Shown in pieces: positions 54,956 to 64,000 of a DNA stretch of 64,000 nt. The notes under the pieces were generated by a model that saw only the letters and a program-made list of their open reading frames with translations, searched no databases and was not told where the DNA came from. How positions within the stretch are numbered: the first letter of the stretch is position 1; each line of letters begins with the position of its first letter. This DNA is from Candidatus Zixiibacteriota bacterium. Lineage in GTDB: Bacteria; Zixibacteria; MSB-5A5; GN15; FEB-12. Made by a program: the position numbers and the translations under genes. The stretch covers positions 1 to 64,000 of the forward strand of contig JACZXB010000008.1 of NCBI GenBank assembly GCA_022571845.1. Reading direction: 5' to 3'.

Positions 54956-57623
54956 GATGAGGATTCAGTTTTTGAGGATTAATGTCTAAGTCTTTATACG
55001 CTTTGGCAACTACCGATTTTTCAACTGTGCCCTGTTCGGCCAGCTGAATCAAAGCAGCTATGGTTATAAAGCGGTGATCAATTTCGAAGAAGTTTCTGAG
55101 TGCAACTCTGGAAGCAGACCGGCCGTAGCCATCGGTCCCCAGTGCTGCCATTGGTCCGGGCAGCCACTTGGCGATTGAACAGGGCAGCGATTTTAGATAG
55201 TCAGACGAGGCTACAAAGACGCCGGATTCTCCTCTCAGCGCTTCAGATATGTACGGAATTTTCTGTTTTTTATCGGGGTTCAACAGATTCCATCTCTCGG
55301 TCTCTATGGCATCGTGATAAAGTTCTTTGTAGCTGGTCACGCTCCAGACATCGGCTGATACGTCATATTTGTCTTCGAGAATTTTCTGCGCCTTTATAAC
55401 TTCGTTTAAAATTGTGCCGCTGCCAAATAAGTACGCTTTGCTTTTAGAGGGATGCGATGATTTGCTAAAGCGATAAATGCCTTTCAATATGCCTTCTTCT
55501 GACCCCTCTGGCATAGCCGGCATTTTGTAGGTTTCATTCATAACGGTCAGATAATAAAACAGATCTTCCTGCTTAACGAACATTCTGTTTATACCTTCCT
55601 TGATGATAACAGCCAGTTCATAGGCAAAAGCCGGGTCGTAGGCTTTCATGTTAGGCAGCGCATAGGCATAGACGTGGCTATGACCGTCCTGATGTTGCAG
55701 CCCCTCGCCGTGCAATGTGGTTCTGCCGGCTGTGCCGCCCAAAAGGAAACCGCGCACCTGAATATCTCCGGCCGCCCAGATAAGATCGCCGATTCTCTGA
55801 AAACCAAACATTGAATAAAAAATAAAAAATGGAATCATGTTTATGCCGTGAGAAGCATAGGCAGTTCCGGCGGCAATAAATGATGACATCGAACCGGCCT
55901 CGGTAATTCCTTCTTCTAATATCTGACCATCGGTCGCTTCTTTGTAATAGAGCAGTGTTTCTCTATCAACCGGCTCATAAAGCTGCCCCACCCGTGAGTA
56001 TATACCGACTTTTCTAAAAAGCGATTCCATTCCAAATGTACGGGCTTCGTCCGGTACAATCGGCACTACATATTTGCCAAGTTCTTTGTCAGCCAGAAGT
56101 TTTGACAAAAGCTGTACTACTACCATGGTAGTAGCAACTTCTCGCTCGCCGCTGCCCTTGTAGAATTCTGAAAAAATTTCAGCGGGCGGAGGCTTGATCG
56201 GGTCGACAGCCACAATCCGCTGCGGTACATAACCACCCAGTTCTTCTCTTCGCGCGCGGAGATACTGCATCTCTTCGCTGTCGTCGGCAGGTTTATAGAA
56301 AGGAGCTTCAGCTACGTCGTCATCTGAAATTGGAATGCCGAATCTGGTGCGGAACTCGCGGAGTTCCTGTTCGTTCAATTTTTTTTGCTGGTGGGTTACG
56401 TTTCTGCCTTCACCCGCTTCACCCAGCCCGTAACCTTTGATAGTTTTGGCTAATATCACTGTCGGCTGACCGGTATGCTCAACTGCTTTTTTGTAAGCTG
56501 CATAAACTTTCTCCGGATCGTGTCCGCCGCGATTGAGCTTGTGCAGCTGTTCGTCGGATAAATTACTGACCATTTCGGTCAGCTTCTCATATTTTCCGAA
56601 AAATTGTTCTCTGATATATTTACCACCGGAAACGGAATATTTTTGGTAATCGCCGTCCACGGCCTCTTCCATTCTCTTTACTAAAGTGCCGTCGTCGTCT
56701 TGCTCAAAAAGCGGGTCCCAGCCATCTCCCCAGATAACTTTGATAACATTCCAGCCCGCTCCGCGGAAAGCAGCTTCAAACTCCTGAATTACTTTGCCGT
56801 TACCTCGGACAGGTCCGTCGAGGCGCTGCAGGTTACAATTCACAACGAAAATCAGATTGTCTAACTTTTCGCGGGAAGCCAGCGTGATGGCTCCCAATGA
56901 TTCCGGTTCATCCAGTTCTCCGTCGCCCAGAAAGGTCCAGACTTTTGGACCGTCGGTATCTTTTATGCCTCTATCACGCAGATAGTGATTAAACCTGGCC
57001 TGATAGATAGCCATGATAGATGAAAGTCCCATTGAGACTGTCGGGAATTCCCAGAAATCCGGCATCAGGCGCGGATGCGGATACGACGAAAGACCGCCGC
57101 CCGGTTGCAACTCACGGCGGAAATTCTCAAGATGTTTAAGAGTTAGTCTGCCCTCCAGAAATGCCCGGGCATAAATTCCCGGTGCGGCATGACCCTGAAA
57201 ATATATCTGATCGCCCTGATAATTTTTACCTTTGCCTTTGAAAAAGTGGTTAAATCCTACTTCCAAAAGTGTCGCCGCCGAAGCATAAGTCGAGATATGC
57301 CCACCTATACCGGCTTCCTGACGGTTGGCGCGGACCACCATAGCCATCGCATTCCAGCGGATAATGCTCTTTATGCGGCGTTCAATTTTGCGATTACCCG
57401 GATAGACCGGCTGCTCTTCGACCGAAATAGTATTGATATAGGGAGTGTTGGCGGTAAATTGAAGAGGCACACCGAGCTGCTGCGCACGCAGCTGGAGTTT
57501 TTTTAGGAGCTCCACCACTCGCTTAGGACCCTGATTTTGATAGATGTAATCCAGCGATTCCAGCCACTCTTTATTTTCAAATTCTAACTGTTTTACTATA
57601 TCCTGCGGGTCTTTTACGGCCAT
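54948..57623 (-). CDS. aceE: Pyruvate dehydrogenase E1, homodimeric type
   Basis: An 891-residue enzyme, the length of the single-chain E1. The thiamine-diphosphate motif GDGELDEPESLGAI...FVVNCN (GDG to NCN) is present, with other blocks RVVELLKKLQLRAQQLG and HGINMIPFFIFYSMFGFQRI. It decarboxylates pyruvate and passes acetyl to the E2 lipoyl arm. It is the first gene of aceE-aceF-lpdA; the order and tight spacing make one transcription unit. A 251-base spacer before it contains no gene. Confidence 0.97.
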   Translation of the reverse strand: MAVKDPQDIVKQLEFENKEWLESLDYIYQNQGPKRVVELLKKLQLRAQQLGVPLQFTANTPYINTISVEEQPVYPGNRKIERRIKSIIRWNAMAMVVRANRQEAGIGGHISTYASAATLLEVGFNHFFKGKGKNYQGDQIYFQGHAAPGIYARAFLEGRLTLKHLENFRRELQPGGGLSSYPHPRLMPDFWEFPTVSMGLSSIMAIYQARFNHYLRDRGIKDTDGPKVWTFLGDGELDEPESLGAITLASREKLDNLIFVVNCNLQRLDGPVRGNGKVIQEFEAAFRGAGWNVIKVIWGDGWDPLFEQDDDGTLVKRMEEAVDGDYQKYSVSGGKYIREQFFGKYEKLTEMVSNLSDEQLHKLNRGGHDPEKVYAAYKKAVEHTGQPTVILAKTIKGYGLGEAGEGRNVTHQQKKLNEQELREFRTRFGIPISDDDVAEAPFYKPADDSEEMQYLRARREELGGYVPQRIVAVDPIKPPPAEIFSEFYKGSGEREVATTMVVVQLLSKLLADKELGKYVVPIVPDEARTFGMESLFRKVGIYSRVGQLYEPVDRETLLYYKEATDGQILEEGITEAGSMSSFIAAGTAYASHGINMIPFFIFYSMFGFQRIGDLIWAAGDIQVRGFLLGGTAGRTTLHGEGLQHQDGHSHVYAYALPNMKAYDPAFAYELAVIIKEGINRMFVKQEDLFYYLTVMNETYKMPAMPEGSEEGILKGIYRFSKSSHPSKSKAYLFGSGTILNEVIKAQKILEDKYDVSADVWSVTSYKELYHDAIETERWNLLNPDKKQKIPYISEALRGESGVFVASSDYLKSLPCSIAKWLPGPMAALGTDGYGRSASRVALRNFFEIDHRFITIAALIQLAEQGTVEKSVVAKAYKDLDINPQKLNPHHD

Positions 57624-57874
57624 AACTCATACCTCGTTTTGGGTGCGCTGCTGAAAATCATTGTATCAGCGGCATTTTATTCAGCATAAGTTAACAATTG
57701 CTATCGGTAGGCTCAACAAGTTTTATTGCTCGAAATTGTCATTATCTGGGGAGAAATAGCAGTGTTTATCAGGAATACCTAAGCTTAGAGTGCCAGATTT
57801 TGACAAACGCTGAAGGAGAGTCGGAGTTGACTGTAATAGAATTTCTTAAATCCAAAGACTCGCTAAGTCGAAAT

Positions 57875-59260
57875 CTATTTAACATGCCTCGCACAAGCAA
57901 TCATCGCCTCTACACTTTTTTTCATATCTTCTTTAGTAGTCGCCCACGAGATAACGCTGATGCGCATCGCCCGTCGACCTTTCCGGATAGTGCCGCCACA
58001 CCAGCAGGTGCCGTCGCGCTGAATCTCTTTGATAACTTCGTCGGTGCGGGCGTCATCGCCAAAAGATACCAGCACCTGGTTGAGTACGACATCGTTTAAA
58101 ATTTCAAAACCGGCTCTTGATAATTCTTCAGCGGCGTAATTGGCGTGTGAACAGCAGCGTTCGACAATTTCGGCAATTCCACTTTTACCCAGAGTCACTA
58201 AGGCTGTCCAGACATCTATACCTCTGGCTCTATTTGATAATCCGGTGCTATAGTCCGTTGGTCGTCTCTGCCCGGGAGCTGGTGTTAGATACGAAGCGCC
58301 GAATGACATAGCAGATCGAAGTGCATCTTCATTTTTGACCAGCGCCATACCGCTGTCGTAGGGAACATTGAGCCATTTGTGAGCATCGATAGACCAGGAG
58401 TCAGCTTTTTCTATTCCTTTGGCAAGATGCTTGAATTTTTCTGATACCAGCGCCCACATTCCAAAAGCAGCGTCGATATGGAACCAGGTGTCGTCTGAAT
58501 CGAGTTCGCTTATAATTTCATTAAACGGGTCAAAGCAGCCGCTATTTACATCACCCGCCTGAAGACAGATAATAGTCGGGCCGCTTAGATCTGGAATTTC
58601 GTCTACGAGCATTCTGCCTTGATTGTCAGTACGTACTTTTGTCAGGCGGTCACTGCCTAATCCCAAAAGCGAAATTGCTTTAAGATTTGTAACGTGAATT
58701 TCTTCACTGACAATTATGTTTATCTTCGGTGCATCAAAGAGGCCATTTTTTCTAACATCCCAACCCTGTCGATTCAGCAGATGGTTTCTGGCAGCGGCCA
58801 GCGAAGTAAAGGCAGCCATAGTGGCACCACTTAAAAAAGCGCCGCCGCAAGTCTTCGGAAGGCCGAACAGCTCCACCAACCACCGGAGGGAAATTTCTTC
58901 GGTGTAAGCCGCAATTGGCGAGGTATCAAACAGACCCGCGTTTTGGTCCCAGGCTGAGGTCAGCCAGCTTGAAGCTAATGTCTGTGGCAACGAGCCGCCC
59001 ATTACAAAACCAAAGTAGCGCGGACCCGCTGAAGTCACGGTAGCTTTTAGTCCTACTTCGTGAAGAAGTTTCAAAGCCGCTTCCGGGTCGGTTGGTTTTT
59101 CTGGCAGAGGAATGTCAAGCCGTTTTAGTTCTTTTAGCATTTTCTCGTCAGGGTAGACTCGTCTGTCGTTCAATTTTGAAAGAAACTCTAAGGCATAGTC
59201 ATATGCCTGATAAAGTAGTCTTTTTGCTTCTCTGCTCATATCTTGATTTACAATAGCCAA
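57875..59260 (-). CDS. PLP-dependent group II decarboxylase-like protein
   Basis: A 461-residue fold-type I PLP enzyme. The lysine that binds PLP is in SIDAHKWLNVPYDSG, and the aspartate-alanine pair is in TWFHIDAAFGMWALV. The segment YFGFVMGGSLPQTLASSWLT is typical of the aromatic-amino-acid/glutamate-type decarboxylase family. The substrate, perhaps an aromatic amino acid or diaminobutyrate, cannot be told from sequence. It is divergent from the NUDIX gene next to it. Confidence 0.88.
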   Translation of the reverse strand: MAIVNQDMSREAKRLLYQAYDYALEFLSKLNDRRVYPDEKMLKELKRLDIPLPEKPTDPEAALKLLHEVGLKATVTSAGPRYFGFVMGGSLPQTLASSWLTSAWDQNAGLFDTSPIAAYTEEISLRWLVELFGLPKTCGGAFLSGATMAAFTSLAAARNHLLNRQGWDVRKNGLFDAPKINIIVSEEIHVTNLKAISLLGLGSDRLTKVRTDNQGRMLVDEIPDLSGPTIICLQAGDVNSGCFDPFNEIISELDSDDTWFHIDAAFGMWALVSEKFKHLAKGIEKADSWSIDAHKWLNVPYDSGMALVKNEDALRSAMSFGASYLTPAPGQRRPTDYSTGLSNRARGIDVWTALVTLGKSGIAEIVERCCSHANYAAEELSRAGFEILNDVVLNQVLVSFGDDARTDEVIKEIQRDGTCWCGGTIRKGRRAMRISVISWATTKEDMKKSVEAMIACARHVK

Positions 59261-59347
59261 TAGTCTGGTACAATGTCAATCGAATGTAATTCGTCATTTC
59301 GATTTATTCCTCTTTTCAATCGAGCTTACGGTAGCTATGATAGAACT

Positions 59348-59896
59348 ATGAAACCGGATAAAAAAACTGATGAAGCAAATATAATAAGGGAGCCAACAAA
59401 AGCAGCAGTTCTCGTTCCGGTATATCGCCGTGACGACGGTGAAGTAGTGGTTATTTTGGTGCGTCGCTCCGAGGGAGACACCCATGGCGGACAGATCGCT
59501 TTTCCCGGAGGCAAAATTTCAAAGAGTGACAAGACTCTCTTGGATACCGCTCTGCGCGAAGCTCACGAAGAAATAGGATTGCCCCCGGAGAATGTTCAGA
59601 ACATCCGACGGCTCTCCAATGTTTATACGAATTCTTCCAACTTCGAAATTACTCCGTTTTTGGGTAAAATAAAAAGACCCACCAGCTGGAAGCTCTCAAG
59701 AAATGAAATATCTGAGGTTATAGAAACACCTGTCAAAATATTAACAGACCCTGCGCTGCACGGCCGGGAAACTATGAGTTTTTCCAACTGGGACAAACCG
59801 CAAGATGTGCCGTTTATCAGGGTTGGCCAGTATAAACTCTGGGGCGCCAGCTATCGCATTCTTGAGCCGATATTAGAAAGCCTTTTGAGTCTTTAG
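59348..59896 (+). CDS. NUDIX hydrolase, CoA-pyrophosphatase type
   Basis: A 182-residue enzyme. ATG 59348 (MKPDKKTDEANIIREPTKAA) is preferred to ATG 59273, which lacks a ribosome site and adds an unlike extension. The NUDIX box is GGQIAFPGGKISKSDKTLLD followed by TALREAHEEIGL, with the SD form of the CoA-hydrolysing subfamily (YPG-like block absent). It probably cleaves CoA or acyl-CoA to 4'-phosphopantetheine and 3',5'-ADP. A terminator hairpin follows. Confidence 0.88.
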   Translation: MKPDKKTDEANIIREPTKAAVLVPVYRRDDGEVVVILVRRSEGDTHGGQIAFPGGKISKSDKTLLDTALREAHEEIGLPPENVQNIRRLSNVYTNSSNFEITPFLGKIKRPTSWKLSRNEISEVIETPVKILTDPALHGRETMSFSNWDKPQDVPFIRVGQYKLWGASYRILEPILESLLSL

Positions 59897-59933
59897 AGCT
59901 TGTTATAAATCCTGACTACAAAGCTCTATTTTT
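59894..59933 (+). terminator. Candidate intrinsic terminator
   Basis: TAGAGCTT-GT and ACAAAGCTCTA pair with one bulge around a ~15-base loop and run into ATTTTT. The hairpin starts at the stop codon of the NUDIX gene. Confidence 0.6.
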
Positions 59934-60025
59934 CGCTTTGCAAACTGGATTCTGTTTCCTATTTTTAAATACGAAACTGTTGGATTAATCTGGGCTCGGT
60001 TTTTCAAAAAACCAAGGGAGGCACG

Positions 60026-61949
60026 ATGAGCAGGCGTGTGTATCTATTTGCTGTACTATTACTTTGTCTATCTACGACTTTGACTTTTGCCGGCGATAAA
60101 CCGAAATGGGGCAAAATCAGTGAGGCCGAATGGGCAACTCCCTTGCCGGAGGATTATTCTGACGCAAATGTCATAATCCTTTTTGATATAGGTGAAATGG
60201 AAATCGAACCGGACGGCATCTCTTTTTACCGGCATGTTCGTATGAAAGTATTTAATGATGCCGGTGCTGAAGAAGTAGGAGATATTGCTATCTGGTACCG
60301 AGATGGTGATAAGATTAAAAGTCTCAAGGCTCACACCATAACTCCCGACGGTAAAAAGCATAAAGTTGAAGGCGGTAATATTCAAAAGCAGGAGTACGAC
60401 ACCTACCGCACCAAAACTTTTTCTTTCCCCCATGTCGAACCGGGCTCTATTCTGGAATACAAATACCGCAATTTTAACAAGCGTTTTTTCGGCTCTTGAT
60501 TCCTGGGAATTTCACAACCAGCAATACACACTTACTTCGCAATTTTCACTGACCCTGGCACCGGGATTTATTTATTCATCAGCTTACAATAATATCCCTC
60601 TTCCATTTCAAGAGCCAACCGAAAAAATAAGCGCACTCAATAAATATAAAACCTTTACTTGGACAATGACTAATTTGCCTCCTTTGCGCGATGAACCAAT
60701 GAGCGGCGCCATTTACAATTTCGAATCATCGTTGAAAAACCAGCTTGTTTCCTACACCAGCGCCTCTCAGTTTGTTGCTTTTGTGGAGGGCTGGCAGGAT
60801 CTTGGCGAATTCTTCACCGACAAGGTAATTAAAAAATATATCAGGAAAAACAAAGGGCTAAAAGATCTTGTGGCATCTTTGACAGCGGACGCTGAAGACG
60901 AGGATGCAAAAGCGCTGGCAATATATAAATTTGTGCGTGACAGTATTCGGACCACCAAAACCGACGTAAGCACCTGGTTTTATAATGATAACATTGAGAA
61001 GGCGCTGAAAACCAGAGAAAGTACCGAAGAAGAAAAAAATGTGCTGCTGGTTGCCATGTACCGCCAGGCCGGGTTTCAGTCATGGCCGGTTCTTATTGCT
61101 ACCAGTGACTATGGCGTCTTCAGCCCAAAACTTTATCAGTTGAGTCAGTTTAATCATATCATTGCAGTAGTAGACTTTTCCGATGGCGGCGCTATTGTCG
61201 ATGCCTCCAGCAAATACTGTCCCTTTGGCGTCTTGCCGCCAACCTGTCTTGTCAATGGGGGATTTTTGCTGGACGGCAAACAATCCAAAATAATTACGAT
61301 TAAGCCGGTCCCGCCGAAAAGTTACAGGCTCGATAATCATTATGTTACGATTGATGACTCCGGTCTGGTACACTGTTCCACAGCAATTACACTTAGCGGC
61401 TACTTTACCGACAAATACGGCGACCAAATCGAAGCAAGCGAAGAAGAAGATTTTATTGAAGATGTGCTGCTGGCTGACCTTGAGGTAGAGTTTGATCTAA
61501 TAGATTATGGAATAGAGCAGAAAAGAGAAGAACAGGTAATCGAAATTTTTGCAACCTATACCAGCAAAGGATTGGTAGAGATTCTTGATGGCAACTTGTT
61601 CTTCACACAACCGACTCTAGTTCTTAACACCAATCCCTTCGTTGATGAAAAGAGGTTTTTCCCTATAGATTTTCAGTTTCCGTGCACTTATCATACTAAA
61701 ACCAGTTATTCAGTACCGTCAAAATATTCTCCGGCAGATATGCCCAAAGATATCAACTCAAAAACATCCATCTTGAATTTTCATAGAGCAAGCTTTGTTG
61801 ACAGCTTCGATGTAACGATTGAAAGCAGGCTGGTAATAAACAGTGCGCTGGTCGGTCCAATCTATTATGAGGGAATCAGGAGAATATTCGAAGAAATTGA
61901 GCAGGCCAATAAAGAACAGATTGTCTTTGCGCCGGTTGAAAATGAATAG
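60026..61949 (+). pseudogene. DUF3857/transglutaminase-like protein, frameshifted and lacking the catalytic Cys
   Basis: The frame from ATG 60026 (after GGGAGG) has a signal peptide and the DUF3857 start but stops at 60497-60499. The second frame continues DSWEFHNQQYTLTSQF to 61949. Deleting one T from the T6 run at 60484-60489 joins them into one ~640-residue protein, with the junction at KYRNFNKRF/SALDSWEF. The transglutaminase-like core keeps the His (FNHIIAV) and Asp (AIVDAS) positions, but the Cys position, by ungapped alignment with the next gene (TKYGDCKD), is Glu (TRESTEEE, codon 61026). So it is probably a non-catalytic partner, if it is expressed at all. Confidence 0.8.
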
Positions 61950-63825
61950 ATTAAAAACTGCCCGCTTCGGTCTCATTTTCATTGTCGCTCTAACTCTGTG
62001 CAGCACTGCCGCCACTGCAACTGACGACAAGTCTGCGCAGTGGGATTTTATCAAAGAACACATCGAAGTCAAGGGAGACAGAGTTTTAGTGCGTACTCAT
62101 CGCCAGATAACGATTAATAATCCAGCCGGAGACGAACATTCAGAAATTACGTTTTACGAGAATAAGTTGGTCCGCCTAAAAAAACTAAAAATAATATTAA
62201 GAGACTCAAATGGTAAGACTATCGACGAGTTCAAAAAGAAGGACTTGAAAAAATCCTGCGGATTTGGGGCTTCTTTTCAAGTGTTTGATGATATTTGTTA
62301 TTACAGATTTGAGCCAACGCCCCCCGGATATCCTTTCACCATAGAATATTCGTACGAAAAGCATCTTAAGAACAAGTTTTTCCTGCCGACAATTTCTCTG
62401 CCCACAAAATTGTCGGTTGCTTCAGTAGCCTGCACTCTTGTTTATCCCGCCGGTGTAAATATCAGGCACAAGACTTATGCTTTGCCGATGGAAGCTATCG
62501 AAATTAATATTGGTAACAAGATGGCATTAATCTGGAATGCCTCAGATATCGCCCCTCTGGATTTTGACACATTGAGTTCACTTGATTATGATCGGGCAGG
62601 AGAAATAAATTTGGTTGCGGATGAATTTGAATATATAAAATCCAGGTTCTTTGGTGCTTCATGGAAAGAGATAGGCAAGTGGTACGCCGGTGTATTAAAA
62701 ATGCGCTACGACTGGAACAGAATCAAAGCCCAAAGTTGTGCGCCTGAATTGGATCTCGATCTTTTGAAGAACACTCTTGACGGCGTAATCGGCGACTATC
62801 GCTATGTTTCTATTTCTATTGGTGTCGGTGGCTGGAGACCGCGACAGTTTGAGGATATCATAGACACCAAGTATGGCGACTGTAAAGATTTCTCTATGCT
62901 CTTAGTAAATGAGCTTAGATGTAAGAATGTTGAAATATATCCAGCTCTTATTTTGACTCGCTCTTCCGGGACAATTGACACAGCCTTTCCCTGCTTTTAT
63001 TTTAATCATCAAATATCGGTAGCGGTAACCTCTAATGATACTCTCTGGATGGACCCGACCTGCCGGACCTGTCCGCTTGGTGTTATCCCCTGGCAAGACC
63101 AGAACAACTACGCTCTCATAATAACAGATAGCGGCGGAGTTCTGGCTCGTACCCCCACCTCAAAAGCCGAAGACAACGCTATTACCAGAAGAACAAAAAT
63201 CTTTGTTGACCAAAATTTGATGGTTCATTCTGAGATTGAAACAAAATATTCTGGTCAGTTGGGAATGCGATGGAGAAGCTCTTTTGAGCAAATGACGAAT
63301 CAGGAGCTTATTCAATTTGGCGAGTCTATGCTATCGAGCAAAGCCGCTTCAGCTGAAATTATCGATATATCTTATCAGAATCTTGATAAATTATATGAAC
63401 CGCTCTATCTGACTATCAAAGCAAAATCTATTAAGTCACTTCGCTCTGTTCGAAACATAGCCTATCTCGACCCATGCCTGGTGGAGCCGGGCATTTGGTT
63501 TACTGAATCAGACTATGATCGTATCCGCCCGATAAAACTTCGCTATCCGCGATTAGTCATAGACTCTGTCTGGCTGACCGTTGACTCAGCCCTGGGAGCA
63601 GTAGAGTTTGTGCTGCCCCAAGCAGATACTTTTAGAAACGATGTTGGCTTCTGGAGTATCAGCACAGATTCATCGATATCTGGTTCTTCAAAACAGCCGG
63701 TACTAGTTTCTACCTATGCTCTTGAGTCGCCTATAATTGATCCTAACAATTTCGGACAACTTAAAGAATTAGTAGAAACTGTGGCAAATCGCAATAAACG
63801 TCTGGTTAAGATCAGACTAAAGTAG
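61942..63825 (+). CDS. DUF3857/transglutaminase protein with Cys-His-Asp triad
   Basis: A 627-residue exported protein starting at ATG 61942, which overlaps the previous stop by eight bases (the open frame runs back to 61843, but this start gives the signal peptide MNRLKTARFGLIFIVALTLC). DUF3857 occupies about 40-200. The transglutaminase-like domain has the triad Cys314 (TKYGDCKDF), His356 (FNHQISVA) and Asp371 (LWMDPT). It may crosslink or cleave proteins or cell-wall peptides in the periplasm. Overlap with the previous gene suggests coupled expression of an inactive and an active copy. Confidence 0.88.
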   Translation: MNRLKTARFGLIFIVALTLCSTAATATDDKSAQWDFIKEHIEVKGDRVLVRTHRQITINNPAGDEHSEITFYENKLVRLKKLKIILRDSNGKTIDEFKKKDLKKSCGFGASFQVFDDICYYRFEPTPPGYPFTIEYSYEKHLKNKFFLPTISLPTKLSVASVACTLVYPAGVNIRHKTYALPMEAIEINIGNKMALIWNASDIAPLDFDTLSSLDYDRAGEINLVADEFEYIKSRFFGASWKEIGKWYAGVLKMRYDWNRIKAQSCAPELDLDLLKNTLDGVIGDYRYVSISIGVGGWRPRQFEDIIDTKYGDCKDFSMLLVNELRCKNVEIYPALILTRSSGTIDTAFPCFYFNHQISVAVTSNDTLWMDPTCRTCPLGVIPWQDQNNYALIITDSGGVLARTPTSKAEDNAITRRTKIFVDQNLMVHSEIETKYSGQLGMRWRSSFEQMTNQELIQFGESMLSSKAASAEIIDISYQNLDKLYEPLYLTIKAKSIKSLRSVRNIAYLDPCLVEPGIWFTESDYDRIRPIKLRYPRLVIDSVWLTVDSALGAVEFVLPQADTFRNDVGFWSISTDSSISGSSKQPVLVSTYALESPIIDPNNFGQLKELVETVANRNKRLVKIRLK

Positions 63826-63842
63826 CTGGAGAACTTTATAGG

Positions 63843-64000
63843 TCAGTCTTTTTTCGGTGGTGTGTAAACCACCCCATGCTCAATGTAAAATTTGAGCAGC
63901 GTTGCCGCTTCCCCCCAGCCGGAAGCACATTCTAAAATCATAGTCCGGCCTTCGGGTGTGTTCTGGTAGCCGTCTTCAGTGATAGTCAGCACCGTGCCAC
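63843..64000 (-). CDS. Unidentified protein, C-terminal end (continues past window)
   Basis: A minus-strand frame runs from the window edge to a TGA at 63843-63845, giving the last 52 residues (VLTITEDGYQNTPEGRTMIL, then ECASGWGEAATLLKFYIEHG). The GWGEA...LLKFYIEHG pattern resembles the end of SRPBCC/AHSA1-type proteins, but the fragment is too short for a firm call. Confidence 0.45.
   Translation of the reverse strand, partial: GTVLTITEDGYQNTPEGRTMILECASGWGEAATLLKFYIEHGVVYTPPKKD

Noticed and set aside
57698-58099. 133-codon plus-strand frame over the end of the decarboxylase gene
   Set aside because: Most of it is antisense to the conserved C-terminus of the PLP enzyme.

Overview
The window looks like a chromosome fragment of a Gram-negative bacterium of the FCB superphylum, most likely an uncultured lineage close to Candidatus Zixibacteria. 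This is inference from gene content, not from a marker-gene tree. Supporting signs: a Kdo/LPS pathway (kdsA-kdsC-kdsD, an LpxL-type acyltransferase, LptC and LptE lipoproteins), a PorV-like outer-membrane protein, a large secreted protein with a sorting-type C-terminal domain, paired DUF3857/transglutaminase proteins, many lipoproteins, frequent TTG starts, and intergenic spacers full of short palindromic dispersed repeats. No tRNA, rRNA or CRISPR array was seen.

Layout. 0-4 kb: histidine degradation (3' end of hutU, then hutI) with a membrane glycosyltransferase between them. 4-10.4 kb: envelope proteins (LptE, PorV-like, lipoproteins), then a large secreted protein broken by a single-base frameshift, whose 3' end is duplicated inside a repeat-rich spacer. 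10.4-15.3 kb: comM, a DUF2344 protein without its usual radical-SAM partner, rsmB and a PASTA-domain membrane protein. 15.3-16.2 kb: a REP-associated transposase (RAYT) surrounded by five copies of its presumed REP palindrome. 16.5-20.5 kb: the translation and secretion operon ffh-rpsP-khpA-rimM-trmD-rplS, with unusual acidic tails on both ribosomal proteins. 20.6-28.3 kb: rsmD, rnhB, yraN, ispG, a 0.9-kb repeat island, rqcH-like and fumC. 28.4-30 kb: two envelope proteins. 30-37.4 kb (minus strand): kdsA-kdsC-kdsD-lpxL-lptC-comEA-pilM-like-coaD-lysS, apparently one long transcription unit joining LPS synthesis to competence/pilus and housekeeping genes.

38-45 kb holds membrane and PDZ proteins, a lipoprotein gene interrupted by an in-frame TGA, and a giant M16 metalloprotease. 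45-48.2 kb is the most interesting part: two tandem DUF3179 genes followed by a probable outer-membrane barrel gene. One DUF3179 gene has an in-frame TGA exactly where its neighbour and the family carry a conserved cysteine (UPLC versus CPLT), and a short hairpin follows that fits the bacterial SECIS rules. It is a strong candidate selenoprotein that standard gene callers would split in two. 48.5-52.1 kb: DUF4846, DUF2784 and DoxX-like proteins, a nitroreductase with the E-x3-Y...K lid residues of iodotyrosine deiodinase, and a baeRF-type protein. 52.2-57.6 kb: pyruvate dehydrogenase operon aceE-aceF-lpdA. 57.9-59.9 kb: a PLP-dependent decarboxylase and a NUDIX CoA pyrophosphatase. 60-63.8 kb: two overlapping DUF3857/transglutaminase genes; the first is frameshifted and lacks the catalytic Cys, the second keeps a Cys-His-Asp triad. 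The window ends in the 3' end of a minus-strand gene.

Three genes are interrupted by lesions that could be real or sequencing errors: frameshifts in a C5 run and a T6 run, and one in-frame TGA without a convincing SECIS. These should be separated from the selenocysteine TGA, which has independent support.
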